From assembly GCA_913061145.1 (NCBI GenBank), contig CAJXUQ010000031.1:1-33700 (forward strand): 33,700 nt of DNA, written 5' to 3'. A model generated the notes under the pieces. The model was not told where the DNA came from. It worked only from the letters and a program-made list of their open reading frames with translations, and made no database searches. Positions 1-7,491 of the stretch are shown here, in pieces. A program made the position numbers and the translations under genes. Position 1 is the stretch's first letter. Every line of letters begins with the position of its first letter. The stretch comes from an uncultured Haliea sp. (GTDB lineage Bacteria > Pseudomonadota > Gammaproteobacteria > Pseudomonadales > Halieaceae).

Positions 1-54
1 GTGTTAGGCCTGCCGCCAGCGTTCAATCTGAGCCATGATCAAACTCTTCAGTTT
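1..54 (-). rRNA. rrs: 16S rRNA, 5' end only
   Basis: The reverse complement carries the universally conserved start of bacterial 16S rRNA, including AGAGTTTGATCATGGCTCAG and then GAACGCTGGCGGCAGGCCTA. By comparison with E. coli the mature 5' end (AAACTGAAGAG) falls at about position 54. The rest of the gene lies beyond the left edge. A promoter and antitermination leader lie just upstream, so this is the head of a ribosomal RNA operon transcribed leftwards. Confidence 0.97.
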
Positions 55-302
55 AATCTTTAACCTCTACCCAAAAGGGCAAGAGGGGATGTTTGCGCGG
101 TAACCCCGCGATAACACCCAAATCTCGGCTCAGACACAGTTCGTAATCATATATCCATAAATGAATCGATGAGTCACTTGTTGTGTCTGAATAGTCGTAC
201 AACTATCCCAACAAGTGCCCACACATCTGTCTTCGTTTCTTTGTTAAATAGCTCGGAAGCGCTATGGCTGCCGTGTTTCCGTTGGTGGTTGCCCCCAACC
301 GA
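55..302 (-). promoter_or_regulatory. rRNA operon leader with boxA antitermination site
   Basis: On the minus strand a boxA-like GCTATTTAACAAAG lies at 239-252, close to the E. coli rrn boxA GCTCTTTAACAA. It is followed within 25 nt by GTGTGGGCACTTG, which also follows boxA in many gammaproteobacterial rrn leaders. Next to the mature 5' end a small hairpin (64-68 with 82-86, and 70-72 with 77-79) fits a processing stem. boxA is where NusB/NusE bind to make rRNA transcription resistant to Rho. No protein gene is credible here. Confidence 0.85.
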
Positions 303-305
303 GGA

Positions 306-375
306 TGCGCATTATACGTATCGGCGAATGCCCTGCAAGGGCTTTTCCGAAAATATTTGAAAGTATTTTCCACGG
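306..375 (-). promoter_or_regulatory. rRNA operon P1-type promoter with UP element
   Basis: On the minus strand there is a -35 TTGCAG (333-338), a 16-nt spacer and a perfect -10 TATAAT (311-316), followed by a GC-rich discriminator starting GCGC. Such discriminators are typical of stringently controlled (ppGpp/DksA) rRNA promoters. Upstream of the -35, about 341-375 is rich in A and T tracts (GGAAAATACTTTC, AAATATTTTCGG) and looks like an UP element for the RNA polymerase alpha subunit. The start site would be near 303-305, giving a leader of about 250 nt. Confidence 0.85.
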
Positions 376-426
376 GGGCTCAAAGCCGAGCGGGGGCACG
401 CCCGCAGCGTGCTTCCGAAAGCCCTA

Positions 427-1296
427 TCAGGCCTCGCTCTGGCGTGCCTTGCGCCAACGCTGCAACTGCATGACCGGGCCAGAGGCCGCGTAGACCAGAA
501 ATGCGAGCAGAAACACACTGGGCGGGTCCAGCGTCACCAGGCTGAACACGAGGACCAACAGGATCATCGCGACAAAGGGCACACGACCCCGAAAGTCCAC
601 GCCCTTGAAGCTGTAGTAGGGAAAGTTGGCCATCATCAGCAGCCCGAGCACGGTTGTCAGCAGGGCTACCAGCACCGCCACTTCGAAGGGCAGGTCCGGT
701 CCGGTCCAACCCAGATCGTGGCAGACCCAGACCGTGCTCGCCACCACCGCCGCCGCCGCTGGGCTCGCAAGGCCGGTGAAGTAGTTCTTGTCGGCGGTGT
801 CGATCTGCGTATTGAAGCGCGCCAGCCGCAGCGCCGCACAGGCAACGTACACAAAGGCTGCGCTCCAACCGAATTTGCCCAACTCACCCAGAGCCCAGCT
901 GAACATGACGAGGGCCGGCGCCACACCGAAGGACACCATGTCGGACAGGCTGTCGTACTCCGCGCCAAATTTGCTCGACGTGTTGGTCATGCGGGCGATT
1001 CGCCCATCGAGCCCATCGAAGATCATGGCGAAGAAGATCGCCACCGCAGCGCTTTCGAAATCACCGCGCATGGCCGCAACCACGGCATAGAAACCGGCAA
1101 ACAGGGCGCCCGTGGTCATCAGGTTGGGCAGCAGGTAAATGCCCTGCCGCCGCACCGTGCGGCCATCCTCGGAGACCTCCTCCTCGTGCTCATCCACGAT
1201 CAGCTCGAGCGACGGGGTCACGCCTTGTAGCTTCCCGTCTATATCGGCGGCCTTGCCTGTCTCGCCCTGTGCCTTGTCGTTCATAGGATTGCCCAT
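427..1296 (-). CDS. pssA: CDP-diacylglycerol--serine O-phosphatidyltransferase
   Basis: This integral membrane enzyme makes phosphatidylserine from CDP-diacylglycerol and serine, the precursor of phosphatidylethanolamine. The CDP-alcohol phosphatidyltransferase motif D-G-x2-A-R-x8-G-x3-D-x3-D is complete, from Asp97 to Asp119. Several hydrophobic segments follow, after a hydrophilic acidic N-terminus of about 50 residues. The length of 289 aa fits the bacterial family. A second in-frame ATG at 1284 (MNDKAQ) is possible, because the first has GAAGAG directly against it. It lies 21 nt after ilvY on the same strand and may share its transcript. pssA beside ilvIH/ilvC is, to my knowledge, also seen in Pseudomonas. 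No intrinsic terminator separates it from the rRNA promoter. Confidence 0.95.
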   Translation of the reverse strand: MGNPMNDKAQGETGKAADIDGKLQGVTPSLELIVDEHEEEVSEDGRTVRRQGIYLLPNLMTTGALFAGFYAVVAAMRGDFESAAVAIFFAMIFDGLDGRIARMTNTSSKFGAEYDSLSDMVSFGVAPALVMFSWALGELGKFGWSAAFVYVACAALRLARFNTQIDTADKNYFTGLASPAAAAVVASTVWVCHDLGWTGPDLPFEVAVLVALLTTVLGLLMMANFPYYSFKGVDFRGRVPFVAMILLVLVFSLVTLDPPSVFLLAFLVYAASGPVMQLQRWRKARQSEA

Positions 1297-1317
1297 CTCT
1301 TCACTACCGTGAGTATA

Positions 1318-2226
1318 TCAAAGAGCGCTGTCGTAGGTCTGTCGTGCCACCTCCCACAGGGATTTGACCCTGGGATCCTCAAGCCGGCTATTCAGACTAC
1401 ACAAGCCGATATCCAGCGGGGGCAGAGGTTCCCACACAGGAACCGCGGTCACGCGCGAGGCCATGCCGCTGGCCTGAATCACGAGTTCCGGCGCAATACC
1501 CACCCCCAGACCCAACCCCACCATGGCCACAATCGCCTCATGCCCGGCCACCTGGGCATAGATACGCGGCCGGCTGCTGCGCCTGTCCAGCCACCCATCC
1601 AACAGGTCCTTGGTTACCCCGCGCTCGGGCACAATAAACGGGATACCGCTCCAGTCGAAGTCAGCCGCCGCCACGTCGCTGGCGAGCAACATACGGCGCA
1701 CCGCACAGTCGGCTGCGGGCATACAGACCACCATCGGTGACTGCAGCAGTGACAGAAAGGCAAGGCGTGGCGGCAGGTAGCCCGGCCGCCCACTCACCGC
1801 GACGTCATCCTGGCCGGACAGCACTCGATCCACACCATCGGCCTGGTCACCAGTGTGCATCATGAGCTCAACACCGGGCTGACGCTGACGGAACGCTTCC
1901 AGGATCGGCGCGAGAATGCTGTAACTGGCGGTCACAGAGCAGTAGAGGTTCACCTCTCCTGCCAGTTGCTGGTCGCCGCGCAGCTGTCGCCGCAGGTTCT
2001 GCCAGTCGGACACGCTGCGCTGGGCATAGTCACGGAGCGTGCGGCCTGCGGGGGTCAGCTGCATATTCCGCTGATCCCGCTCCAGCAGCGACTGCCCGAG
2101 CTCGTCCTCCAGGCGCTGCACCGTCCGACTGACGGCGCTCACACTCATGTGCAGGCGCTCCGCGCTGCGGCTGAAATTGAGGCTGCCGGCGACCGAGAGA
2201 AATACCTGGAGTGCTTTTGTGTCCAT
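1318..2226 (-). CDS. ilvY: LysR-type activator of ilvC (IlvY)
   Basis: This is a LysR-family regulator of about 302 aa with an N-terminal winged helix-turn-helix ([20 protein letters not shown] onwards) and a C-terminal effector domain. It is divergent from ilvC, as in E. coli, where IlvY activates ilvC in response to acetolactate or acetohydroxybutyrate. The gene position and the N-terminus, which resembles E. coli IlvY, support the name. I chose the ATG at 2226 because MDTKALQ aligns with the family start; another ATG abuts it at 2229. A longer GTG start at 2253 would run through the palindromic operator and is unlikely. The stop lies 21 nt before pssA. Confidence 0.85.
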   Translation of the reverse strand: MDTKALQVFLSVAGSLNFSRSAERLHMSVSAVSRTVQRLEDELGQSLLERDQRNMQLTPAGRTLRDYAQRSVSDWQNLRRQLRGDQQLAGEVNLYCSVTASYSILAPILEAFRQRQPGVELMMHTGDQADGVDRVLSGQDDVAVSGRPGYLPPRLAFLSLLQSPMVVCMPAADCAVRRMLLASDVAAADFDWSGIPFIVPERGVTKDLLDGWLDRRSSRPRIYAQVAGHEAIVAMVGLGLGVGIAPELVIQASGMASRVTAVPVWEPLPPLDIGLCSLNSRLEDPRVKSLWEVARQTYDSAL

Positions 2227-2235
2227 CATCCTACT

Positions 2236-2250
2236 TTGCGATAAACGCAA
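2236..2250. promoter_or_regulatory. Candidate IlvY operator (palindrome)
   Basis: TTGCG-ATAAA-CGCAA is a perfect 5-bp inverted repeat with a 5-nt centre, the T-N11-A form typical of LysR-type binding sites. It sits between ilvY and ilvC, only about 7-10 nt upstream of the ilvY start codon. Half-site-like CGCAA (2277-2281) and TTTGC (2289-2293) occur nearer ilvC, which fits a tandem operator. The assignment to IlvY is inference from position and symmetry. Confidence 0.6.
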
Positions 2251-2272
2251 CACAGTTTCAACTATTTAGCTT

Positions 2273-2301
2273 TTTACGCAACGAATGCTTTGCCGTATCC
2301 T
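2273..2301 (+). promoter_or_regulatory. Candidate ilvC promoter
   Basis: TTTACG (2273-2278), a 17-nt spacer and TATCCT (2296-2301) form a weak sigma-70 promoter about 33 nt before the ilvC ATG. A weak -35 fits a promoter that needs an activator. The candidate half-sites CGCAA and TTTGC overlap its -35 and spacer. Confidence 0.45.
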
Positions 2302-2333
2302 TTATCAATCAACACTCAACTCAGGGCCTCATC

Positions 2334-3806
2334 ATGGGACAGAATTACTTCAATACACTACCGCTGCGTCTGCAGCTGCAACAACTCGGCAAATGCCGCT
2401 TCATGGATGCATCGGAGTTCGCCGATGGCGTCGAGAAATTGCGCGGCAAGAAGCTGGTTATCATCGGCTGTGGCGCACAGGGCCTGAACCAGGGCCTCAA
2501 CCTTCGCGATAGCGGGCTTGATGTGTCCTACACCCTGCGCGACAGCGCCATCGCCGAAAAACGGCAATCGTGGAAAAACGCAACCGAAAATGGCTTCACG
2601 GTAGGCACCTACCAGGAACTGATCCCGCAGGCCGACCTCGTGCTGAACCTCACGCCCGACAAACAACACAGCGCTGTTGTCGCCGAGGTCATGCCGTTGA
2701 TGAAAAAGAACGCCTGCCTCGCCTATTCACACGGCTTCAACATCGTCGAAGAGGGGATGAAGATCCGTGAAGACCTCACGGTGATCATGGTTGCACCCAA
2801 GTGCCCCGGCACCGAGGTGCGGGAAGAATACAAGCGCGGGTTTGGCGTACCAACCCTGATTGCGGTGCACACCGAAAACGACCCGCGGGGTGAGGGTCTG
2901 GAGCTGGCAAAAGCCTATGCCGCGGGCACGGGCGGCCACCGCGCCGGCGTCCTGGAATCCTCCTTCATCGCGGAAGTGAAATCCGACCTGATGGGCGAGC
3001 AGACCATTCTCTGCGGCATGCTGCAAACCGGCTCCATCCTCTGCTTCGACAAAATGGTGGAGAAAGGTATTGAGCCCGGTTACGCCTCCAAACTGATCCA
3101 GTACGGCTGGGAAACCGTGACTGAAGGCCTCAAGCACGGCGGCATTACCAATATGATGGACCGCCTGTCCAACCCCGCCAAGCTGCGCGCCTTTTACCTG
3201 GCGGAAGAACTCAAGGACATCATGCGCCCGCTGTATGAGAAGCACCAGGACGACATCATGACCGGGCACTTCTCGCGCACCATGATGGAAGACTGGGCCA
3301 ACGACGATGCCAACCTGCTCAAGTGGCGCGCCGCCACCGCAGAAACGGCTTTCGAGAACACGCCCAACACCGCAGCGGAAATCAGCGAACAGGAGTTCTA
3401 CGATAACGGCATCCTGATGATTGCGATGGTCAAGGCCGGCGTCGAACTGGCCTTCGAGACCATGGTCGCCGCCGGCATTATCGACGAATCCGCGTACTAT
3501 GAGTCCCTGCACGAAACACCGCTCATCGCCAACACGATTGCGCGCAAGAAGCTGTACGAGATGAACGTGGTAATTTCCGATACCGCAGAGTACGGCTGTT
3601 ACCTCTTCGATCACGCCTGTCGTCCGCTGCTGAAGGACTTCATGACGAATATCGACACAGACGTGATCGGTAAAACCATCGCCGGTGATAACGGTGTCGA
3701 CAACCGGGAGCTGATTGCCGTGAACGAGAAGATCCGCTCACACCCGGTGGAGATCGTGGGCAAGAAGCTGCGTGGCTACATGACGGCGATGAAACGTATC
3801 GTCTGA
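2334..3806 (+). CDS. ilvC: Ketol-acid reductoisomerase, class II (long form)
   Basis: This enzyme carries out the NADPH- and Mg2+-dependent isomerisation and reduction of acetolactate or acetohydroxybutyrate, the second step of valine, leucine and isoleucine synthesis. The protein is 490 aa against 491 in E. coli, and very similar along its whole length. The nucleotide-binding loop GCGAQG is at residues 45-50. The knotted C-terminal domain is duplicated, as in the long form (for example [11 protein letters not shown] and later [19 protein letters not shown]). The ATG at 2334 is chosen because [12 protein letters not shown] aligns with the E. coli N-terminus and AGGG lies about 8 nt upstream. 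The frame is open further upstream, but that part is not coding. It is followed by a strong terminator and convergent to ilvH. Confidence 0.98.
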   Translation: MGQNYFNTLPLRLQLQQLGKCRFMDASEFADGVEKLRGKKLVIIGCGAQGLNQGLNLRDSGLDVSYTLRDSAIAEKRQSWKNATENGFTVGTYQELIPQADLVLNLTPDKQHSAVVAEVMPLMKKNACLAYSHGFNIVEEGMKIREDLTVIMVAPKCPGTEVREEYKRGFGVPTLIAVHTENDPRGEGLELAKAYAAGTGGHRAGVLESSFIAEVKSDLMGEQTILCGMLQTGSILCFDKMVEKGIEPGYASKLIQYGWETVTEGLKHGGITNMMDRLSNPAKLRAFYLAEELKDIMRPLYEKHQDDIMTGHFSRTMMEDWANDDANLLKWRAATAETAFENTPNTAAEISEQEFYDNGILMIAMVKAGVELAFETMVAAGIIDESAYYESLHETPLIANTIARKKLYEMNVVISDTAEYGCYLFDHACRPLLKDFMTNIDTDVIGKTIAGDNGVDNRELIAVNEKIRSHPVEIVGKKLRGYMTAMKRIV

Positions 3807-3831
3807 GGGTTTCAGGCGCTGGAACATCCGT

Positions 3832-3854
3832 GGGGCCCTTCGGGGCCCTTTTTT
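3832..3854 (+). terminator. Intrinsic terminator of ilvC
   Basis: A GGGCCC-TTCG-GGGCCC hairpin (3833-3848) with the very stable UUCG tetraloop is followed at once by six T (3849-3854). It lies 26 nt after the ilvC stop. Confidence 0.92.
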
Positions 3855-4075
3855 ATGGTGATGGTTGTTCGGGGCAGGCTTTGGTGCGTGCCGGAATCGG
3901 GGGCGTGGCGGAATCATGGGCGTGGCGGGCGCCAACGCCCTTCGCGCGGAAGGATGGTGCATTGAATGGGCTGGGAAAGTGCCAGCCTGTGGCTACAGGG
4001 AGAGCTTATAGCTTTGCTATCGGTCACCTAGACTTTATCGAACAAGCTTGCCACTGCTGAGCGATTCAAATCGCA
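3855..4075. other. Gene-free gap with several small hairpins
   Basis: No credible gene is present. There are several small inverted repeats: GGGCGT/ACGCCC (3918-3940), CCTGT-GGCT-ACAGG (3986-3999), ATAGC-TTT-GCTAT (4008-4020) and GCGATT-CA-AATCGC (4061-4074). None has a T tract on either strand that would make it an obvious terminator. GGGCGTGGCGG occurs twice (3901-3911 and 3918-3928). The gap lies between two convergent transcription units. Confidence 0.5.
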
Positions 4076-4191
4076 GAACGCGATGGCCGCAAGGGCCGGG
4101 CGGGAATGTCGACGGCCATGGATGGCCGTCGCCAAGCGCACATGGATGTGCTCGTAGCGGTTCCCGCCCGGCCCTTGCGGCCATCGCGTTC
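4076..4191. repeat. 116-bp nested palindromic element
   Basis: The outer arms 4076-4106 and 4161-4191 are a perfect 31-bp inverted repeat. They enclose two further palindromes with the same centre: CGACGGCCAT-GG-ATGGCCGTCG (4110-4131) and GCACAT-GG-ATGTGC (4138-4151). A single strand could fold into a long stem crowned by two hairpins. It sits between the convergent ends of ilvC and ilvH. It resembles REP/BIME-type intergenic palindromes in general form. I cannot tell its family or copy number from one window. Confidence 0.9.
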
Positions 4192-4244
4192 GCCACCCAA
4201 CCCCCACTCAACCCACGGACCAGGAAAGCCCCGAGCCGAGCACC

Positions 4245-4736
4245 CTAGAGCCTGAGCACTTTCTCCCCACGAGAGATCCCAGCCACCCCAGACCGCACAA
4301 CCTCGAGAATATCTGCCTCGGCCATCGCCGCCACGAACGAATCGAGCTTCTCCCCCGTCCCGGTGAGCTGGATGGTATAGGTATTGGGCCCGACATCCAC
4401 AATCTGGCCACGGAAAATGTCCGTCGTGCGCTTGATTTCGTCGCGCATGGCGCCACTCGCCCGCACCTTGATCAGCATCAGGTCGCGCTCGATGTGCGCA
4501 CCCTCGGAAAGATCCACCAGTTTGACGACATCCACCAGCTTGTTCAGCTGTTTGGTGATCTGCTCCATGGTCTTGTCGTCACCGGTGGTGGTCAGTGTCA
4601 GGCGGGACAGCGTGACATCCTCGGTGGGCGCCACGTTCAGCGTCTCGATGTTGTAACCGCGCTGGGAGAACAGGCCGATAACCCGCGACAGCGCACCCGG
4701 CTCGTTTTCCAGCAGAATGGAAATGATGCGTCGCAT
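4245..4736 (-). CDS. ilvH: Acetolactate synthase small (regulatory) subunit
   Basis: This is the valine-sensing regulatory subunit (also called IlvN) that activates the large subunit and confers feedback inhibition. At 163 aa it has the same length as E. coli IlvH. An N-terminal ACT domain (MRRIISILLENEPGALSRVI) is followed by the C-terminal small-subunit domain (about residues 80-160, with FRGQIVDV). It begins 1 nt after the ilvI stop (TGA-C-ATG), so translation is probably coupled. The nested palindrome lies 53 nt beyond its stop and could serve as its transcript end. No classical T-tract terminator is seen. Confidence 0.97.
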   Translation of the reverse strand: MRRIISILLENEPGALSRVIGLFSQRGYNIETLNVAPTEDVTLSRLTLTTTGDDKTMEQITKQLNKLVDVVKLVDLSEGAHIERDLMLIKVRASGAMRDEIKRTTDIFRGQIVDVGPNTYTIQLTGTGEKLDSFVAAMAEADILEVVRSGVAGISRGEKVLRL

Positions 4737-4737
4737 G

Positions 4738-6483
4738 TCAGGTCCTCTCGTTTTTGCTGAGCCACATATCCTTCATGGCACCGTTGGGCGCGACATGCAT
4801 CGGATACACGTGTTCCATGGGGTCGATAAAGATGTCGAGGAACACCAGCCTGTCCTTCATCGCAAACGCCTCCTCCATGCGCTGATCCAGTTCCTCGAGG
4901 CGTGTCACCTGTATCCCGACGTGACCGTAGGACTCCACCAGCTTCATGAAGTCCGGCAGTGAGTCCTCGTAGGTGCTCATGGCATAGCGCCCCTCGTACT
5001 GCATGTCCTGCCACTGCTTCACCATACCCAGGTAGTTATTGCGCAGGTTGATGATCTTGATTGGAGTGCTGTACTGCTTGCAGGTGGAGAGCTCCTGGAT
5101 ATTCATCTGGATACTGCCTTCACCGGTCACGCAGGCGACTTCCATATCCGGGAAGGCCAGCTTGACACCCATCGCTGCGGGCAGGCCAAAGCCCATCGTC
5201 CCCAAACCGCCCGAGTTGATCCAGCGCCGTGGCTTGTCGAACTTGTAGTACTGTGCGGCGAACATCTGGTGCTGGCCGACATCGGACGTCACATAGGCAT
5301 CACCGCCGGTCACGCGATACAGGCTCTCGATAACCTGCTGCGGCATGATGCGGTCACTCTCGCCGTAGCGACGCCCGGTCCACAGGCCGTGCTTGGCACG
5401 CCACTCATCGATTTGCTGCCACCAGCGCCCGAGGGCAGCCGTATCCGGCTGTTTGGGGTCTTTTTCCTGCAGGCTCTCGAGAATGTCCAGCAGGTCCTCA
5501 AGCACCGACTGCACCGGACCAACAATGGGAATGTCCGCCGCCACGGTCTTCGAGATCGAGGTGGGATCGATGTCGATGTGAATGATCTTGGCCCCGGGGC
5601 AGAACCGCGAAACCGTATTGGTGACGCGATCGTCGAAGCGCGCGCCCACCGCCAGAATAACGTCGCTGTGGTGCATCGCCATGTTGGCTTCATAGAAGCC
5701 GTGCATGCCCAGCATGCCGAGGAACTGGCGGTCTGTCGCGGGGTAGGCCCCAAGCCCCATCAGGGTGTTGGTCACCGGGTAATTGAGCTTGCGCGCCAAC
5801 CTGGTGAGCAGCTCACTGCTCTCTCCCAGAATAACACCCCCCCCTGCGTAGATAACCGGTCGCTTGGCGCTCAGCAGCAGCTTCGCTGCCTTGCGGATCT
5901 GCCCCGTGTGGCCACGCTGGGCGGGCGCGTAGGAGCGCAGCTTGACGGTTTCAGGGTAGTGGTACTCGAATTTCGCGTCGGGGCGCGTGCAATCCTTGGG
6001 AATGTCGATGACCACAGGACCCGGACGGCCAGTGGTGGCAATATGGAACGCCTTGCGAATGGTCGCCGGAATATCCTCGGCACGACGAATCATGAAGCTG
6101 TGCTTCACAATGGGGCGAGAGATGCCCACCATATCGGTTTCCTGAAACGCGTCTTCGCCGATCAGGTGCGTCGCTACCTGCCCGGACAGGACCACCATGG
6201 GTATCGAATCCATGTAGGCCGTGGCGATCCCGGTAATCGCGTTGGTCGCGCCAGGGCCCGAGGTGACCAGCACCACCCCCGGCTTGCCGGTGGCGCGCGC
6301 ATAGCCGTCCGCCGCGTGGGTCGCAGCCTGCTCGTGACGTACCAGTACGTGAGGCACCTTGCTGGTTTTGAACAGGGCGTCATAAATGTGCAGGACCGCA
6401 CCGCCCGGATAGCCGAATATGTACTCTACACCCTCGTCTTCGAGCGCTTTCGCGATCATCTCGCCGCCGGATAACAACTCCAC
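4738..6483 (-). CDS. ilvI: Acetolactate synthase large (catalytic) subunit
   Basis: This thiamine diphosphate- and FAD-dependent enzyme condenses pyruvate with pyruvate or 2-oxobutyrate, the committed step to branched-chain amino acids. The product is 581 aa (574 in E. coli IlvI). The cofactor-activating Glu51 is in [20 protein letters not shown]. The central FAD-binding domain and the C-terminal diphosphate-binding region ([13 protein letters not shown], then [11 protein letters not shown]) are present. The GTG at 6483 is the right start: GGGAGA lies 6 nt upstream and [10 protein letters not shown] aligns with the family. The frame stays open for 66 more codons upstream, but those encode nothing family-like. 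It forms an operon with ilvH behind a long structured leader. Confidence 0.96.
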   Translation of the reverse strand: MELLSGGEMIAKALEDEGVEYIFGYPGGAVLHIYDALFKTSKVPHVLVRHEQAATHAADGYARATGKPGVVLVTSGPGATNAITGIATAYMDSIPMVVLSGQVATHLIGEDAFQETDMVGISRPIVKHSFMIRRAEDIPATIRKAFHIATTGRPGPVVIDIPKDCTRPDAKFEYHYPETVKLRSYAPAQRGHTGQIRKAAKLLLSAKRPVIYAGGGVILGESSELLTRLARKLNYPVTNTLMGLGAYPATDRQFLGMLGMHGFYEANMAMHHSDVILAVGARFDDRVTNTVSRFCPGAKIIHIDIDPTSISKTVAADIPIVGPVQSVLEDLLDILESLQEKDPKQPDTAALGRWWQQIDEWRAKHGLWTGRRYGESDRIMPQQVIESLYRVTGGDAYVTSDVGQHQMFAAQYYKFDKPRRWINSGGLGTMGFGLPAAMGVKLAFPDMEVACVTGEGSIQMNIQELSTCKQYSTPIKIINLRNNYLGMVKQWQDMQYEGRYAMSTYEDSLPDFMKLVESYGHVGIQVTRLEELDQRMEEAFAMKDRLVFLDIFIDPMEHVYPMHVAPNGAMKDMWLSKNERT

Positions 6484-6847
6484 AATGTCTCTCCCACTAA
6501 CATAAACGCTCGACGCGTAACCCTCGCCGAAGCAGTTCAAGTTGATGTGTGGACGTTGCGGAAGCCGGTACCTGACCCGGCACCTGGCTGGCGACGCCAC
6601 CCCCTGGGCGCGATACACTGCTCGAGACCCGCCACCGGCATGCTGCGGCGGCGCTCCGCGGAGGAAATCGATCACGAACACCCGTGTATCGGTCGCCCTG
6701 CGAGGTAGCGCAGTGTCTGGCCCTCAATCCCGCCAGTGCGGCGCGGATTGAATACGGGACTCATGAACAGCCGCTGTGAATGATGACATCACAGCGGTAG
6801 ACCAGTGGCCGGGGGTACCCGGAATTAGTCGTTACCACTCAAGAGAC
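6484..6847 (-). promoter_or_regulatory. Long structured 5' leader of ilvI-ilvH, possible cis-regulatory RNA
   Basis: If transcription starts about 7 nt after the -10 at 6854-6859, the leader is about 360 nt. It holds several clear inverted repeats. CCGCTGTGA/TCACAGCGG at 6771-6797 has a 9-bp stem and 9-nt loop. TCAATCC/GGATTGA pairs 6724-6730 with 6745-6751. A long-range 13-bp stem pairs 6606-6618 with 6684-6698 (2-nt bulge) and encloses CCGCC/GGCGG (6629-6651) and the palindrome CTCCGCGGAG (6654-6663). No run of T follows these stems, so a classical transcription attenuator is not evident. I recall a candidate RNA called ilvB-OMG upstream of acetolactate synthase genes in this bacterial group; whether this is one is untested. 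Confidence 0.55.
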
Positions 6848-6853
6848 CCGCCT

Positions 6854-6882
6854 ATTGTTTGCGCGGCGCGCAGGCTTGTCAA
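6854..6882 (-). promoter_or_regulatory. Candidate ilvI-ilvH promoter
   Basis: On the minus strand a perfect -35 TTGACA (6877-6882) and a 17-nt spacer precede AACAAT (6854-6859), which matches the -10 consensus at 4 of 6 positions. It lies about 370 nt upstream of the ilvI start and points towards it. Confidence 0.6.
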
Positions 6883-6925
6883 CGTGAAAAACCCGTAGAG
6901 GATGGAATTTGCCTGAACAGGCGCA

Positions 6926-6954
6926 TTGCGCCTCCGCCCGGGCTGGGGTACTTT
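6926..6954 (+). promoter_or_regulatory. Candidate promoter for the DUF4124 gene
   Basis: TTGCGC (6926-6931), 17 nt, then TACTTT (6949-6954), ending 29 nt before the ATG at 6984. It is only a moderate sigma-70 match. It is back-to-back with the ilvI promoter, about 45 bp apart. Confidence 0.4.
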
Positions 6955-6983
6955 AACCACGAACGCCTTCCAGAACAGGGACA

Positions 6984-7448
6984 ATGCGTGTGAAATCAGC
7001 ACTCCGCAAGGGTCTCGGCAGCACCCTGATAATGCTGTTGGCTACGGCCAGTCTGCCACTGGCCGCTGCAGACACCCACTACCGCTGGCAGGATGGCCGC
7101 GGCAACCCGGTGTACAGCGATAGGCCACCGCCAAAAGGCACCGAGTATGAGGTTATTTCCTCACGCTCGGGGCTGAAGCGTGTGGTGAGTGCTGATGAAG
7201 GTGCTGTCCCCCCGGAAGTCGTACCGCGCCCGGGCAACCGGTTTGACCAGGTCGATGAGTCCGACATGGCGCGCAGCAAGAAAAACCCGGAGTTCTGTGA
7301 GACAGCCCGCAATAACCTCGCCACGTTGAACAAACCAGGGCGCATCCGTCTGCGCAACGACCAGGGCGAGCTGCGGTATCTCGATGAAGAGCAGATTGCC
7401 GCTGAACGCGCGAAGGCAGAAGAGGCTATCCGCCAGTACTGCGACTGA
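6984..7448 (+). CDS. Secreted DUF4124-domain protein
   Basis: Function unknown. The 154-aa protein has a signal peptide (positive MRVKSALRK, hydrophobic core, cleavage probably near Ala28-Ala29). A DUF4124-type segment follows at about residues 31-60 (YRWQDGRGNPVYSDRPPP). The C-terminal half is charged, includes two cysteines and ends QYCD, so a disulphide in the periplasm is possible. GGGA lies just upstream of the ATG. DUF4124 proteins are common small periplasmic proteins in proteobacteria with no defined activity. It is followed 43 nt later by a pilin-like gene on the same strand and is divergent from ilvI. Confidence 0.85.
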   Translation: MRVKSALRKGLGSTLIMLLATASLPLAAADTHYRWQDGRGNPVYSDRPPPKGTEYEVISSRSGLKRVVSADEGAVPPEVVPRPGNRFDQVDESDMARSKKNPEFCETARNNLATLNKPGRIRLRNDQGELRYLDEEQIAAERAKAEEAIRQYCD

Positions 7449-7491
7449 TCCGGCGAAACATGCGCGCCTCCAGCGTGTCACGCGCACCTGA

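Noticed and set aside
396-412. GCACGC/GCGTGC hairpin after pssA as terminator
   Set aside because: No T run follows on the minus strand.
409-1230. 273-codon open frame opposite pssA
   Set aside because: His- and Gln-rich antisense shadow of a clear membrane protein gene.
2727-3614. 295-codon open frame opposite ilvC
   Set aside because: Antisense to highly conserved ilvC.
3901-3928. Direct repeat of GGGCGTGGCGG as start of a repeat array
   Set aside because: Only two copies, 17 nt apart from start to start, with no further units; likely chance in GC-rich DNA.
4048-4248. 66-codon open frame across the nested palindrome
   Set aside because: It is a translation of the palindromic repeat itself, with no ribosome site.
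5269-6474. 401-codon open frame on the plus strand opposite ilvI
   Set aside because: Composition artefact antisense to a conserved gene; the product has no family features.
6484-6681. 66-residue N-terminal extension of IlvI
   Set aside because: The extra residues have no family match, a strong ribosome site precedes the GTG at 6483, and the region folds as a structured leader.
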